DNA of 64,000 nucleotides from contig BGKB01000028.1 in NCBI GenBank assembly GCA_003116975.1, forward strand, positions 62,001 to 126,000, read 5' to 3'. Of this stretch, positions 36,891-46,478 are shown one piece after another. The notes under the pieces were generated by a model. It did not search any database and was not told the DNA's origin. It saw nothing but the letters and a program-made list of their open reading frames with translations. The number at the start of each line of letters is the position of its first letter. Within the stretch, counting starts at the first letter, position 1. Made by a program: the position numbers and the translations under genes. The DNA is from Aurantiochytrium sp. KH105 (lineage: Eukaryota > Sar > Bigyra > Thraustochytrida > Thraustochytriidae).

Positions 36891-39800
36891 ATGGAGGCCG
36901 AGGCCGAGCGCGCGGCGGCCACGACGGTGGTGGGCATCACCGCGCCGACCAAGGACGACTGGAGCAACGAGTTCGAGCTGGCGGGACCCGACGCCGGCGA
37001 CGAGGCCGACGCAGGCCTCGTCGCGCACAAACTGCCGCTGCAGATCCCGATCAGGGAACAGACGCCGTCGCCGACGGCACGCAACGCCGGCGAGGCCGCA
37101 GAGACCGCCGCAGGTGCCCCTGGCACCGCCGACAGCCCCGCCAGCGCGGCCGGAAGCGGCGGCAATCATGCTGCAGCCGACTTGGACCCCCCAAACAATG
37201 GCACCAATAACGCATGGAAAAGAGGCCTCTACGGCGTGCAGCCGCTCGCGCATCCGCGCCGGATCGTGCGCAGCCTGGACTGGGCCAAAATACACAACAT
37301 ACACCAGGCACAGTACGCCCGCGGCGGCGCGACCGCGGGGACCTCACACGCAATGCGCCCCCGCGAAATGTCTGATCTCACACCTCTCTCTGTACATCAC
37401 GAAGACTATAATCCTGCAGAACGATCGACGGCCTCGCTGACTTCCGTGTCGACCAGCGCTGCCGAGGCAAAACGTCTCGCACGCCGCCGTCAGCGTCGCT
37501 CGCTCGGGTCCAATATTCCCGTGCCGCAAGCTGACGAAACGGACGAGGACCCTCTGCCTGTGTTCACCAAAGCGCGCCCCTCGCCCCTCGCCGTGTCCCG
37601 TCAGCTCGGAAGCCCCGCAGAATACAGCGGATCTTCGGCAGGGGATGTGGCGGGGTTGCCAGGATTAGCAGATCCGCTGGACGTGGACACTAGGATGCAG
37701 AACACTGCCTGCTCGGACCCGGACAGCATTGTGGCCGCGGGCTCTTTGTCCTCCATGGCAAGTCTCTGCAGCGTCGAGAGCACAGAGAGCGTTTCACGGC
37801 GAGCGCAGCGCCGAAAACAACATGCGAAGGGTCAGCTGGCACGCTTGGCCGTCCCCGATGTAGGAGACGACGATGACAAGGGCAACGATGACAACATTGA
37901 ATTAGACCGCCACTGTACAGCAGGCGACGGAGAAGACAACCTTTCCCGAGAAGATCGAGACAGCGTTACGCACGGGGCCGAAGAAACTCGACGCGGCAAT
38001 GCACTTCATCGCTTCCGAAATCGAATCATGCTTAAATCGGGCCTTCCCGCTGATGGATACGATGAGGTGCAAACTTCGAAATCAGATCCGACCTCGAGTC
38101 CAGGCCGTTTATTACAAATGGAGGAAAAAGATCTTTCCCCGCGTGCAGAAAGCCTGCTCGACACCTCGTCTGCCGGCAACGCATATCGAGACGCCAGCCT
38201 CTTGCTCGAAGAGCATGGTGCAATACCTATTTCCAAGGAGTCGCCTTCCGCGTCGCCTTACAAAGACAGTGACGAGGGCGGCAAGAAAACAGGCACGAAC
38301 GAAGGGGATCTGGGCGCAGAAGCATGGGCGCAGCTGGCCCGATCCTCCTTTAAACCGCACAAAGGCAACGGCAATGTGCACGCAACGAAACCAGACACTT
38401 CTCGCCTCAATCTTGACGACAACGATGACGACATCAACAACAGCAACAGCAACAGCATTGCTGACGAAGCCCGACGCAATACGCACAATCCCTCTTTGAC
38501 ACCAGAAATGAGTGATCAGGAGACCGATGACTGTGCAGTCGGTCTTGCACACGGTAATGCCGATGATCTCAACATTACGCTCAGCCAAGCCGAAGACGAT
38601 GAGCGTGACCTCGGTTTCGCCGCTGTCGGAAATCGCGACCAGGATGAAGACTTTCGGGCAAGTGGCGAAACGGATCAAGCTCGCGCACTTGGCCAAGACA
38701 GCGACGAGGACGACGATCATAGCAGCCTCAGCAGTGGCAGCGATTGGGATGCAGAGCTTGCTATCGAGGCCGACGACTCCATGGACAGCATCGCGACAAC
38801 TGAGGCCGAAGGCCTCGCACCCACAACGCTCGGCGCTTTCCAGCAACACCTCGAAGGTCTTCGAAGCCTCGTCGGTGCTGGCAACGAGGACAAGCGCGGG
38901 TCGCAACAGCTTCCGCGGCGCTGGCGCTTTACCACGCAGATTCGCGAAGAACACGCGGCGCCGACAGTGCTTCGGTACCCCAAACCAACAGCATTGTTCT
39001 CATTGCGCACGCGGGAGGGGATGCGCTTTATGCAGGAGACTGCTCTTGAACAGTGGCTTGCCCAACTCGTCTCGAGTGACCAGGTCAAAGAACGCCAGGC
39101 TCAAATTGAACAGACTGCTCAGCTTGACGCGGACCCCAAACAGATGCGCAAAATTCTTGGCAAGAACCCTGCAGGCTCGCTCGAGTGGAGCGAGGCCTAC
39201 CTCTCCCTCGTATGGTCGCTCTACTCGGCGCGCAAGGATGGAATGTGCGCAGAAACCGCCGTTCGTCTTTTTCGCATGCTCGCGCCCTTTGCAAGCGAGA
39301 AAAAACGAAGACTCACCAAAAAGTCCTTTTCCTCCATGGAAGGTTTCGACGCGGGCACCGAGGGGGGCGCCTTTCATTTTCCTACCGTCGACAGCCTCGG
39401 CTCACCTGTTACTCCACAATCGACACCCAATCCTGCGGAGTTGCTGCCAATGGGACCACCGCTTCCTCCATTATCAACGCCCATTCCCGAAATGGGTCTT
39501 CCTCTCTCTGCGAGAAGTCTTGAGCCCACAAGCGCGAGTGCACACCGAAGTCGGAGCGTTGATGACCTTGATTCTGCGCAATCGAGCCATCGACGCAGCA
39601 GCCGCGAGCTTCCGCTTGCACCTTGGGACGCCTTTCTCAAGACTATTCTTGGGACCTTTCACTGGGGAGTCCTTGCACTTGCTCGCTCAGGTGCCGCCCA
39701 CGCGGCAGGTGATCTCAGTCGCGCACGGGGCACGAGCCGGCAAGATGTACCCGAATGCGTTCTCTCCATGGTCGCTGAGACGCAAAAATGGGTATCCTCA

Positions 39801-42800
39801 CAGGTTCCCGTCTCGCTCCGTCACTATGTCGACACGTATGTCATGATGCTTGAGGCAGAAGCTGCTGCCCATCAGCTTGCCACCTGCGTCCTCGACCTCG
39901 ATCGCAGGACTCACAATGGAGCTTCTTCAGGGACCACGATTGGTCACGGCCCTTCTTCGTCCACCATGTCTTCCATGTCCAATTCCTCGACCACCTCGTC
40001 GGCAACGTCCTCCAAGGCGGCATCGCGCCACTTGCACAAACATCGGCACCGCGTGCGCCGTCGCGCGTCAAAAGGGTCCTTTGACGTCCCTCCCGAACCT
40101 GAAGCTCCACAGGCCTGGAAGTTCGCCTACGCCCCACCCGAGTCGAGCGCTGCTCCCTTTCTCTCGGCCGAAGCACAGCTCGCGGAAACCGTACTTGCGC
40201 AGCTCTGTAGCGCCTACTTGCGCGCATCCAGCTCACCGTATGAGGATCGCAAGGATTTTGGGTGTTTTCCTCAGGCCGATCCAGTTCTCGTCCAGGCAGG
40301 CTGTCTGTGTGACATCCAGCTTTTGCTGTGCGGCATGTCGCCCTTGACAACGAGTGAAACGAACAAGCTACAGGACGCTCTGGACCAGCTCCAGCTCGAG
40401 CTCGAAAAGTGGATGACCAGTGACACAGACGTTGAACGTGAGGTCGTCGACATCGTCGGAGAATGCGCCAAAGCCTCGGGTGCTGGGTCTGCACATCCGG
40501 ACGAGGTCGGCATCAGCATGTGCATTGGCGTTGTACACAAGTATCGCGAAGCGGCGGATCGTCAGATGATCGAGTGCGAGCGTCTCTGCAACGTCGACCC
40601 GCGCTATCGCATGGAACGTCTCTTGGCCTTGTACGGCCGCATTCCTGCTTACTCGCTGCTCAAGGCCAAAGCAGCCTATGTGCTCGCCATGTATACGTGG
40701 GACGAACAGAGGGACTCGGCTCTTGCCGAAGAAATGCTTTTTGAATGCCTCTTCATCCTTGAGATGCAGGCTAACGACCTCCCGCAATGCGAAGGGGCTC
40801 CCTTGCTCAGTGAACTCGCCACGAATGCCATGGTACTATACGGCGATATTCTCGTGGAGAACGGCAAGTACAAGTACGCGATTGGCGCATTTGAGTCCGC
40901 GGCGCGTTCGTATCAAATTCGGGAACACAACGACTTCCAATGGCTTCATCGCCGGCTATGCTCCATTTGCGTCGAACATATGGACTGGGACCGCGCCTTA
41001 AAGTATCACCTTGAAATTTTGCACACGACCAAGCTCGAGACAAGTCTTAACGAGTTCGTCTACGTTTCCGAGCGCGTAGCAATGATGTTGCTGGATCAGC
41101 GCGCAGATTTTGCGCAGGCAGAGTCATATCTCAAACTTGCCCTGTCCTACCTCGGGACGCGCAGGTCATCCTCCATGGACGAGAGTTTTTCGCCCACCGC
41201 CTACGCCCATGCGCACGACGCGCTCGGCAATTCCTCCAATGGCCCTTCCTCGTCTGATGCGCACCATCGTTCACTTCGCGTCAAGCTTCAGCAGCGCCTC
41301 GCGCATGTTTTGCTCGCTGCAAATCGTCCGGAGGACGCGGCCCGGCTTCTAGAGCGTGTACTCGCAACGCTTGGACCCGGTTCCGGGGTTGCTGGCGTTC
41401 CCGAGGTCTCACCGTATCTGGGTTGGCCGAGCTTGAATCCATCTGCGAGCCGCGATCATCCGCTCAATGACACCTTTAGTGCAGAACATTTGCAGAGCAG
41501 CGCGTCGCGTCTTACGGTGCTAATCTCTCTCGCCAAGGCCTGCCTCAAGTTGCGCTGGCTGGCAGACGCCATGATGGCTTTGGACCAGCTTGCACAAGAG
41601 GTCACGCATGGTCGCTGGTGCGACCCGAGCTTTGCTGCTGCGCACGCGGCTGGTCTGCAAAAGGCTGCCATTGGGACTTTTCCACGCCCGCAACCCTCGG
41701 ACAGCATGATTGCAGAGTTGCTCACCATGCTGGCTGGCACCAGCAGTGAGATCACCATGACGTATGCTATTCTTCGGGCCCGATGTACGCTGTACCAGGG
41801 CGTTCCCACTGAAGCTCAGGCTTGGATTGACGAGACGCTAAAGCTTGCTGGCGTTGATCCGAGCACCTTGTGTGCCACTGCGCCAGCACGTAATGCGAAT
41901 CCGATTTCGGCTTCCATTCTCAATCTCACGTTGGGCCAAATGGGAAGGCTTTTGTTCTACCGTGGGAAAGTGTTGCAGGTGGCGCATTGTCCAAACGTTG
42001 TGGCCCAGGTTGCCTCGCTTCCTACGCCGTTTGCACGTCCCCGTTGTCAAGAGTGTGGCCGTTCCACGCCGACGCCGACGGCTGCAAATGGTCCAGGTGG
42101 ATCTTCTTCTTCTTCTTCTTCTGGGAATGGGCATAATAATTCTTCCTATGGCAACGACGGCAACGGACGTTATTCAGGCTCCTCGAGTCATCATGGTTCA
42201 GGACCACACTCTCCGCGAACGCCAGGGCCACACAACCCTTCCGGACATGGCGGTGTGGACGCGCACGGAGCTGCTCCTACTAACGGTGGTGGCGGTGGCG
42301 GCGGCGGCGGAGGAGGAGGAGGGGGTGGCAGCAACGGTATTTCGATTTCGCACGCCTTTGCCGAGGACCTGGAGCATGGGTACCTTGAGATGGGTGGCGC
42401 CTTCTATGAAGAGGGCGTTCGCGAATGCATCCATTCCTTCTGGCGAGCTTTCGAGTATTTTCAGCTTATCGACGATGCGCTTTGGCAGGCCAAGACCTTG
42501 ACGCGAATCGGCCAAGTAGAACTCGTGGCATATGCGCACCGCGGTAGCGTGGCGGCCATGGATGAGGCGAGCTCGCTGGCGATTCTCGACAGTATAGAGG
42601 AAACTACAACCATGGCCTTGGACCTGTGCGCCGATATTGGCTATGCCCCGCTCATGCTGCGTGCGCTTGTAAACATGGCGGAGCTCGTCGCCTTTCGTGG
42701 CGAGCGAACCAAGGCCTGGAATTTTTGGCACGAGGCGTCGCAACTTCTTAATATGCTGTATTTGACGACGAGCCTCCCATCTTCACCTCCCAGCGACACG

Positions 42801-45800
42801 ATAGCGCTTAATCTAGCGGACTCCTTTTCCTTCACGGACGAGACAACAAGTGCTCAAATGGAGGTCGAAAAAGCGCTGTCGACATTTCTTAAATTGTCTT
42901 CAGAGGAACACTCCAAACATGAAAGCGAAGAAGAAAACGCTGAGGCCAGCCGAACGGCGCGTGCGCGCACTGAATCTCTCGTTGAGACGGGTGTTGAGTT
43001 CGACTTTCCATCAACGCGAATTCCCGGCATCTTTACGCCGCCCGGGATGACTTTTAGGCTTTTGGAGCACGTCACACGACTCCTGCGTCTGAGTCTTGGC
43101 ACCCTTGGTGGCCTCACAACCTCAACGCCAGCACCCTTGCACGAGCCGGTGGGTAGCCAGGTGGAAATGTTATCGACATGGAATTATCTTACGGACGAGT
43201 GCTGGCGACAGCATTCATTTGCAACGTCAATCATGCTCCAGGACCACGTCCGATCGCCAATTTATGACGATTACCTTATTCTGTACAAACCTGCACAGCC
43301 CGGGGCGTGGCGGCGACCAGGCGTCAAGACGCAGACACCTTCATCTAATCGAACACGGTACTATGGCGACAGCGCTGTAGACATTTCCTCGACAGCCGCT
43401 CTTGTGGCAAATGTTCATCGACGCAACATGTCTGATTCGGCGGTGCCGACGGACGTGCTTGGGCGAAAGGAGCGCTACGCCCTGCAAGCAAAGCAGCGCG
43501 ATCGTGTGCGCCAGCTTCGGCAGCAGCTACGGCACGGAGACGAGGGCTGCAAACGGTGTCGAAACGCACGGCAAGCGGAATTTATGACGACAGAAGCGCG
43601 CACCAACGCGGCGCTGTGGAGCTGCTTTCACCGAATCAAGCTTTTGTCCCATGGAGAGACCGGGCATACGCTTCACATGAACGAAGTCTTTTCGCAGAAC
43701 CTGGACCTGTTGCGCAGCATTCGGAGACTGACACGCGCGACGCGCGCAGTTGCACCGGCCGCGACGGTCATCTTTGGGTCGACAAAGGCAAGCAAGGAAA
43801 CCTCGCATCAGCCACGCAATGTTCGCCTCTTTAAAGCACCGCCCGCGCGCGTCAATTCACTCGATGGCCCACCGCAGTATGGCGCTAATGGCAACTATGT
43901 ACTTTTGTCTCTATGGGACAAAAAGCTGACGGTGACGGCTCGTCATCAGGCCGGCGAGGGCGAGCCCCCTTTAGTGAGTATGCACCAGATCTTTGCAGAT
44001 CCAAGCTCAGATGTTGGCGCCTCGCGGCTTGCCTTTGAGAAAGCCGTGTCCGAGGAGAGCGTTCCGGTCTTTAATGTACCCGTGGAGAAACTTTGCCAAA
44101 CCGTTTTGCGAGACCCGCAGCCGACGCTGCTTGGTCTGTGGGACCTGGTACGCGAGATCCCGCTCGATCATGTCTTTCGACTCATGTCTACGCTCTTGAA
44201 CGAGCAGCCCGTGGTGGTTGCCTCGTCGTTGTGTGCGGTGCGCGCACGTGCGATTGAAGCGCTGCTGTCATTGATTCGACCTCTTTCCTGGATTCATCTG
44301 GTCTTGCGCAATATTCCTGCGCCAGTGGCTTTTGTGATGGGTCGCATGTTCTATAGCAAGGTATACATCGTTGGCATGCACCCGAGCGCTGTCAAGAACT
44401 TTATCAACGGACTGGAGGCCGCCGCTTATGCTGTTGACGAGCAACCGGCGTACCCAAGTGTCGTGAACCTAGATGATGGCTGGGTTGAGTTCCCGGAGAG
44501 GAACTTGCGACGTAGTGCAATCATTCCTGCAGCGCTGCGCAGCGCCATGGTCGCTGTCATGCGCGGAGCCCGTCAGCGCGCTCGGGCGAATAGTGCTGGC
44601 GGCTTCGAAATACCTTCTTCGGGGGGAACAGCAGAGGGACTTGGGAAAGGAGTGGAGTCGTCGCGGTCTTTTGGTGAGGTTTCTCGTGTACCTGAAGCGC
44701 ATGCTACGCGACGACACTCAAACTCTGAAGCCAATGGTGGTGCCTTGGGATGGGGCCAAGAAGCGCAAAAGCGATGCGCTCGTCTTTACGAGGGCGCGCA
44801 GCTGGCCATGCTCTGGCTCATCCGTTTTCATGCCTATTTCTATGAATCGTCTGCCCGGTCTTTTGATGGACACAGGTACTATAAGAGCATGCTTGTGGAG
44901 GATCCACGTGGTGCCTTTACACAGCAGTTCGCGCACTCGCAGCTCTTTCGCCTCTTTTTGCAGCAGCACGAGGCGTCCAAAACAATCTCCCGCCTCCGCA
45001 TGGACGAGGTGCTTCGCGCTCACCTGAGCGCAAAAGCGCGACTGTACCGCTCGCTCGTGGGCCTCACGCGGGGTTGCTGGGTGTACATGGTTGTTCTTGA
45101 TCACACGCTCGACCTCGATGCCGAGGAAGTCGACGACTCGAGCCTTGATGCGTCCGTGATGGCCGCAGTACATGCCGGAGGCAGCGGGATGAGCAAGAAC
45201 GCAAGCGGTGGCGCGTCAGGAGGAAACGGAGGGCCTGGTCGTGGGTCAAGCATAGGTTCGGGGACCTCTTCGTCGACTGCTAGTGCTACGGGCAGCACGA
45301 GTCATGCTGGGCTCACGAATCGGCGTAACAGTGCAACGATGTTCGGCTATTCTGCAGTGGTGAGCGCGAGCAGCGGCAAATCGACGGGTGCTCAAATGGC
45401 GTCGTCCTCGCAATGGCCTTCTATCTTTTCTTCGTTTGGCCTATCCAGCAACGCGTCGCATCAGAACATGAGCAGAGTGGCTGCAGTGTCGCGCGTCGCG
45501 CACGACATTCAAGACATGCAACTTGCCTGTGAAATGGAGCGAGCGCATTGCATGAGCGGAAGGCGCTCGCCGCCCTCGGCCCAGTCACCGCAGAGCGCGC
45601 CTGCTCCGAGCTCAATGGCAAGTTCCTCAAGGTCAGGTGCGAATGGGACCCATTCACTAACAACGCATGGGTCCACACTCACCAGAGCGAACGGCTTTAG
45701 CGAAAACTCCTCTTTCTTTCAAATTAAGCCCAAGAAGAAGTGGATCTATCTTGAGGAGAAGCGTCTGCGCTATCACTACCGCAAGAGCAAGAACAGGGAG

Positions 45801-46148
45801 AAAGGCGGTATTGTTCTCGATCCAACACGAACGCGACTCGTCGTGCCCACGTCACAGTACTATCAAAACGACACCGCAGCGTCCTGTGCGCGACTGCAGG
45901 CGACGCTGGATCGCACACGCAAGAGCAAACCGGAGGAGGCCATTGAGGATCCCAAGCCTGGCTGCGATGACGAGCATTGGATTTACCTCGTCACGCAGCT
46001 TCGGGAGCCAAACAAGGCGAGAACTGTGAAGCTTCGCTTCCTGGATAAAATGGAAGAGTCTCTTTGGGTGGATGCGCTCCGTGTCAAGCTCATGAACTCT
46101 GAGTTACTTTTACGGCTCCTCGAAACTGCGTTCACGTCGGCGAGTTAG
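36891..46148 (+). CDS. Giant DENN-domain protein with helical repeats and C-terminal PH-like domain
   Basis: The product is about 3,085 residues in one uninterrupted frame from the ATG at 36891 (MEAEAERAAATT). Residues 1-640 are disordered. A helical region follows with TPR-like blocks (about 1220-1560: AMVLYGDILVENGKYKYAIG, DWDRALKYHLEIL). A poly-Gly run lies at about 1798-1813. The DENN core (about 2320-2540) reads VPVEKLCQTVLRD, QPVVVASSLCAVRARAIEAL and LIRPLSWIHLVL, with PAPVAFVMG. The C-terminus (about 2940-3075) looks like a PH domain (KKKWIYLEEKRLRYHYRK, EESLWVDALRVKLM). DENN proteins are exchange factors for Rab GTPases, so a role in membrane traffic is inferred. Size and domain order differ from the animal DENND families I know. 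Confidence 0.82.
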   Translation: MEAEAERAAATTVVGITAPTKDDWSNEFELAGPDAGDEADAGLVAHKLPLQIPIREQTPSPTARNAGEAAETAAGAPGTADSPASAAGSGGNHAAADLDPPNNGTNNAWKRGLYGVQPLAHPRRIVRSLDWAKIHNIHQAQYARGGATAGTSHAMRPREMSDLTPLSVHHEDYNPAERSTASLTSVSTSAAEAKRLARRRQRRSLGSNIPVPQADETDEDPLPVFTKARPSPLAVSRQLGSPAEYSGSSAGDVAGLPGLADPLDVDTRMQNTACSDPDSIVAAGSLSSMASLCSVESTESVSRRAQRRKQHAKGQLARLAVPDVGDDDDKGNDDNIELDRHCTAGDGEDNLSREDRDSVTHGAEETRRGNALHRFRNRIMLKSGLPADGYDEVQTSKSDPTSSPGRLLQMEEKDLSPRAESLLDTSSAGNAYRDASLLLEEHGAIPISKESPSASPYKDSDEGGKKTGTNEGDLGAEAWAQLARSSFKPHKGNGNVHATKPDTSRLNLDDNDDDINNSNSNSIADEARRNTHNPSLTPEMSDQETDDCAVGLAHGNADDLNITLSQAEDDERDLGFAAVGNRDQDEDFRASGETDQARALGQDSDEDDDHSSLSSGSDWDAELAIEADDSMDSIATTEAEGLAPTTLGAFQQHLEGLRSLVGAGNEDKRGSQQLPRRWRFTTQIREEHAAPTVLRYPKPTALFSLRTREGMRFMQETALEQWLAQLVSSDQVKERQAQIEQTAQLDADPKQMRKILGKNPAGSLEWSEAYLSLVWSLYSARKDGMCAETAVRLFRMLAPFASEKKRRLTKKSFSSMEGFDAGTEGGAFHFPTVDSLGSPVTPQSTPNPAELLPMGPPLPPLSTPIPEMGLPLSARSLEPTSASAHRSRSVDDLDSAQSSHRRSSRELPLAPWDAFLKTILGTFHWGVLALARSGAAHAAGDLSRARGTSRQDVPECVLSMVAETQKWVSSQVPVSLRHYVDTYVMMLEAEAAAHQLATCVLDLDRRTHNGASSGTTIGHGPSSSTMSSMSNSSTTSSATSSKAASRHLHKHRHRVRRRASKGSFDVPPEPEAPQAWKFAYAPPESSAAPFLSAEAQLAETVLAQLCSAYLRASSSPYEDRKDFGCFPQADPVLVQAGCLCDIQLLLCGMSPLTTSETNKLQDALDQLQLELEKWMTSDTDVEREVVDIVGECAKASGAGSAHPDEVGISMCIGVVHKYREAADRQMIECERLCNVDPRYRMERLLALYGRIPAYSLLKAKAAYVLAMYTWDEQRDSALAEEMLFECLFILEMQANDLPQCEGAPLLSELATNAMVLYGDILVENGKYKYAIGAFESAARSYQIREHNDFQWLHRRLCSICVEHMDWDRALKYHLEILHTTKLETSLNEFVYVSERVAMMLLDQRADFAQAESYLKLALSYLGTRRSSSMDESFSPTAYAHAHDALGNSSNGPSSSDAHHRSLRVKLQQRLAHVLLAANRPEDAARLLERVLATLGPGSGVAGVPEVSPYLGWPSLNPSASRDHPLNDTFSAEHLQSSASRLTVLISLAKACLKLRWLADAMMALDQLAQEVTHGRWCDPSFAAAHAAGLQKAAIGTFPRPQPSDSMIAELLTMLAGTSSEITMTYAILRARCTLYQGVPTEAQAWIDETLKLAGVDPSTLCATAPARNANPISASILNLTLGQMGRLLFYRGKVLQVAHCPNVVAQVASLPTPFARPRCQECGRSTPTPTAANGPGGSSSSSSSGNGHNNSSYGNDGNGRYSGSSSHHGSGPHSPRTPGPHNPSGHGGVDAHGAAPTNGGGGGGGGGGGGGGGSNGISISHAFAEDLEHGYLEMGGAFYEEGVRECIHSFWRAFEYFQLIDDALWQAKTLTRIGQVELVAYAHRGSVAAMDEASSLAILDSIEETTTMALDLCADIGYAPLMLRALVNMAELVAFRGERTKAWNFWHEASQLLNMLYLTTSLPSSPPSDTIALNLADSFSFTDETTSAQMEVEKALSTFLKLSSEEHSKHESEEENAEASRTARARTESLVETGVEFDFPSTRIPGIFTPPGMTFRLLEHVTRLLRLSLGTLGGLTTSTPAPLHEPVGSQVEMLSTWNYLTDECWRQHSFATSIMLQDHVRSPIYDDYLILYKPAQPGAWRRPGVKTQTPSSNRTRYYGDSAVDISSTAALVANVHRRNMSDSAVPTDVLGRKERYALQAKQRDRVRQLRQQLRHGDEGCKRCRNARQAEFMTTEARTNAALWSCFHRIKLLSHGETGHTLHMNEVFSQNLDLLRSIRRLTRATRAVAPAATVIFGSTKASKETSHQPRNVRLFKAPPARVNSLDGPPQYGANGNYVLLSLWDKKLTVTARHQAGEGEPPLVSMHQIFADPSSDVGASRLAFEKAVSEESVPVFNVPVEKLCQTVLRDPQPTLLGLWDLVREIPLDHVFRLMSTLLNEQPVVVASSLCAVRARAIEALLSLIRPLSWIHLVLRNIPAPVAFVMGRMFYSKVYIVGMHPSAVKNFINGLEAAAYAVDEQPAYPSVVNLDDGWVEFPERNLRRSAIIPAALRSAMVAVMRGARQRARANSAGGFEIPSSGGTAEGLGKGVESSRSFGEVSRVPEAHATRRHSNSEANGGALGWGQEAQKRCARLYEGAQLAMLWLIRFHAYFYESSARSFDGHRYYKSMLVEDPRGAFTQQFAHSQLFRLFLQQHEASKTISRLRMDEVLRAHLSAKARLYRSLVGLTRGCWVYMVVLDHTLDLDAEEVDDSSLDASVMAAVHAGGSGMSKNASGGASGGNGGPGRGSSIGSGTSSSTASATGSTSHAGLTNRRNSATMFGYSAVVSASSGKSTGAQMASSSQWPSIFSSFGLSSNASHQNMSRVAAVSRVAHDIQDMQLACEMERAHCMSGRRSPPSAQSPQSAPAPSSMASSSRSGANGTHSLTTHGSTLTRANGFSENSSFFQIKPKKKWIYLEEKRLRYHYRKSKNREKGGIVLDPTRTRLVVPTSQYYQNDTAASCARLQATLDRTRKSKPEEAIEDPKPGCDDEHWIYLVTQLREPNKARTVKLRFLDKMEESLWVDALRVKLMNSELLLRLLETAFTSAS

Positions 46149-46478
46149 CAAGCTTATGTACAGTTAGCCCAGCAAATGTGCATTTTTTCTTTCCTTTTGT
46201 CTCTTCTTCACTTTGCAAAAAGACACCATACACACACTCTCTTGTGCCTCACCCCTATGGTGTGCATGTATGCTTATGAGAGAGAAGGAAGTCTTGAGAA
46301 AGCGCAGTCGTCAGAAAATAGAAAAGCAAACTGCTGATCTCAGTGTAGGTCTAGGCGTAGACCTCGACCTAGGCCTAGAAGTTCGAAAGGAATGATTACG
46401 ACTTTGCATTTTCCCGTTCATTCAGTGTCAAATAGTCCTAATAAGGGTAGAAAATAAACAGTGCGTTTGATTCGAGAA
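46149..46478. other. Intergenic region, convergent gene ends
   Basis: It lies between the DENN and EF-hand-like genes. It contains TAGGCCTA at 46370-46377 inside a cluster of AGGTCTAGG/ACCTAGGC-like words with dyad symmetry (about 46,345-46,380). Confidence 0.6.

Noticed and set aside
35805..37304. 499-codon minus-strand frame over the DENN upstream region
   Set aside because: Driven by polypurine and TGTC repeats, contains the undetermined base, and overlaps the true start of the DENN gene.
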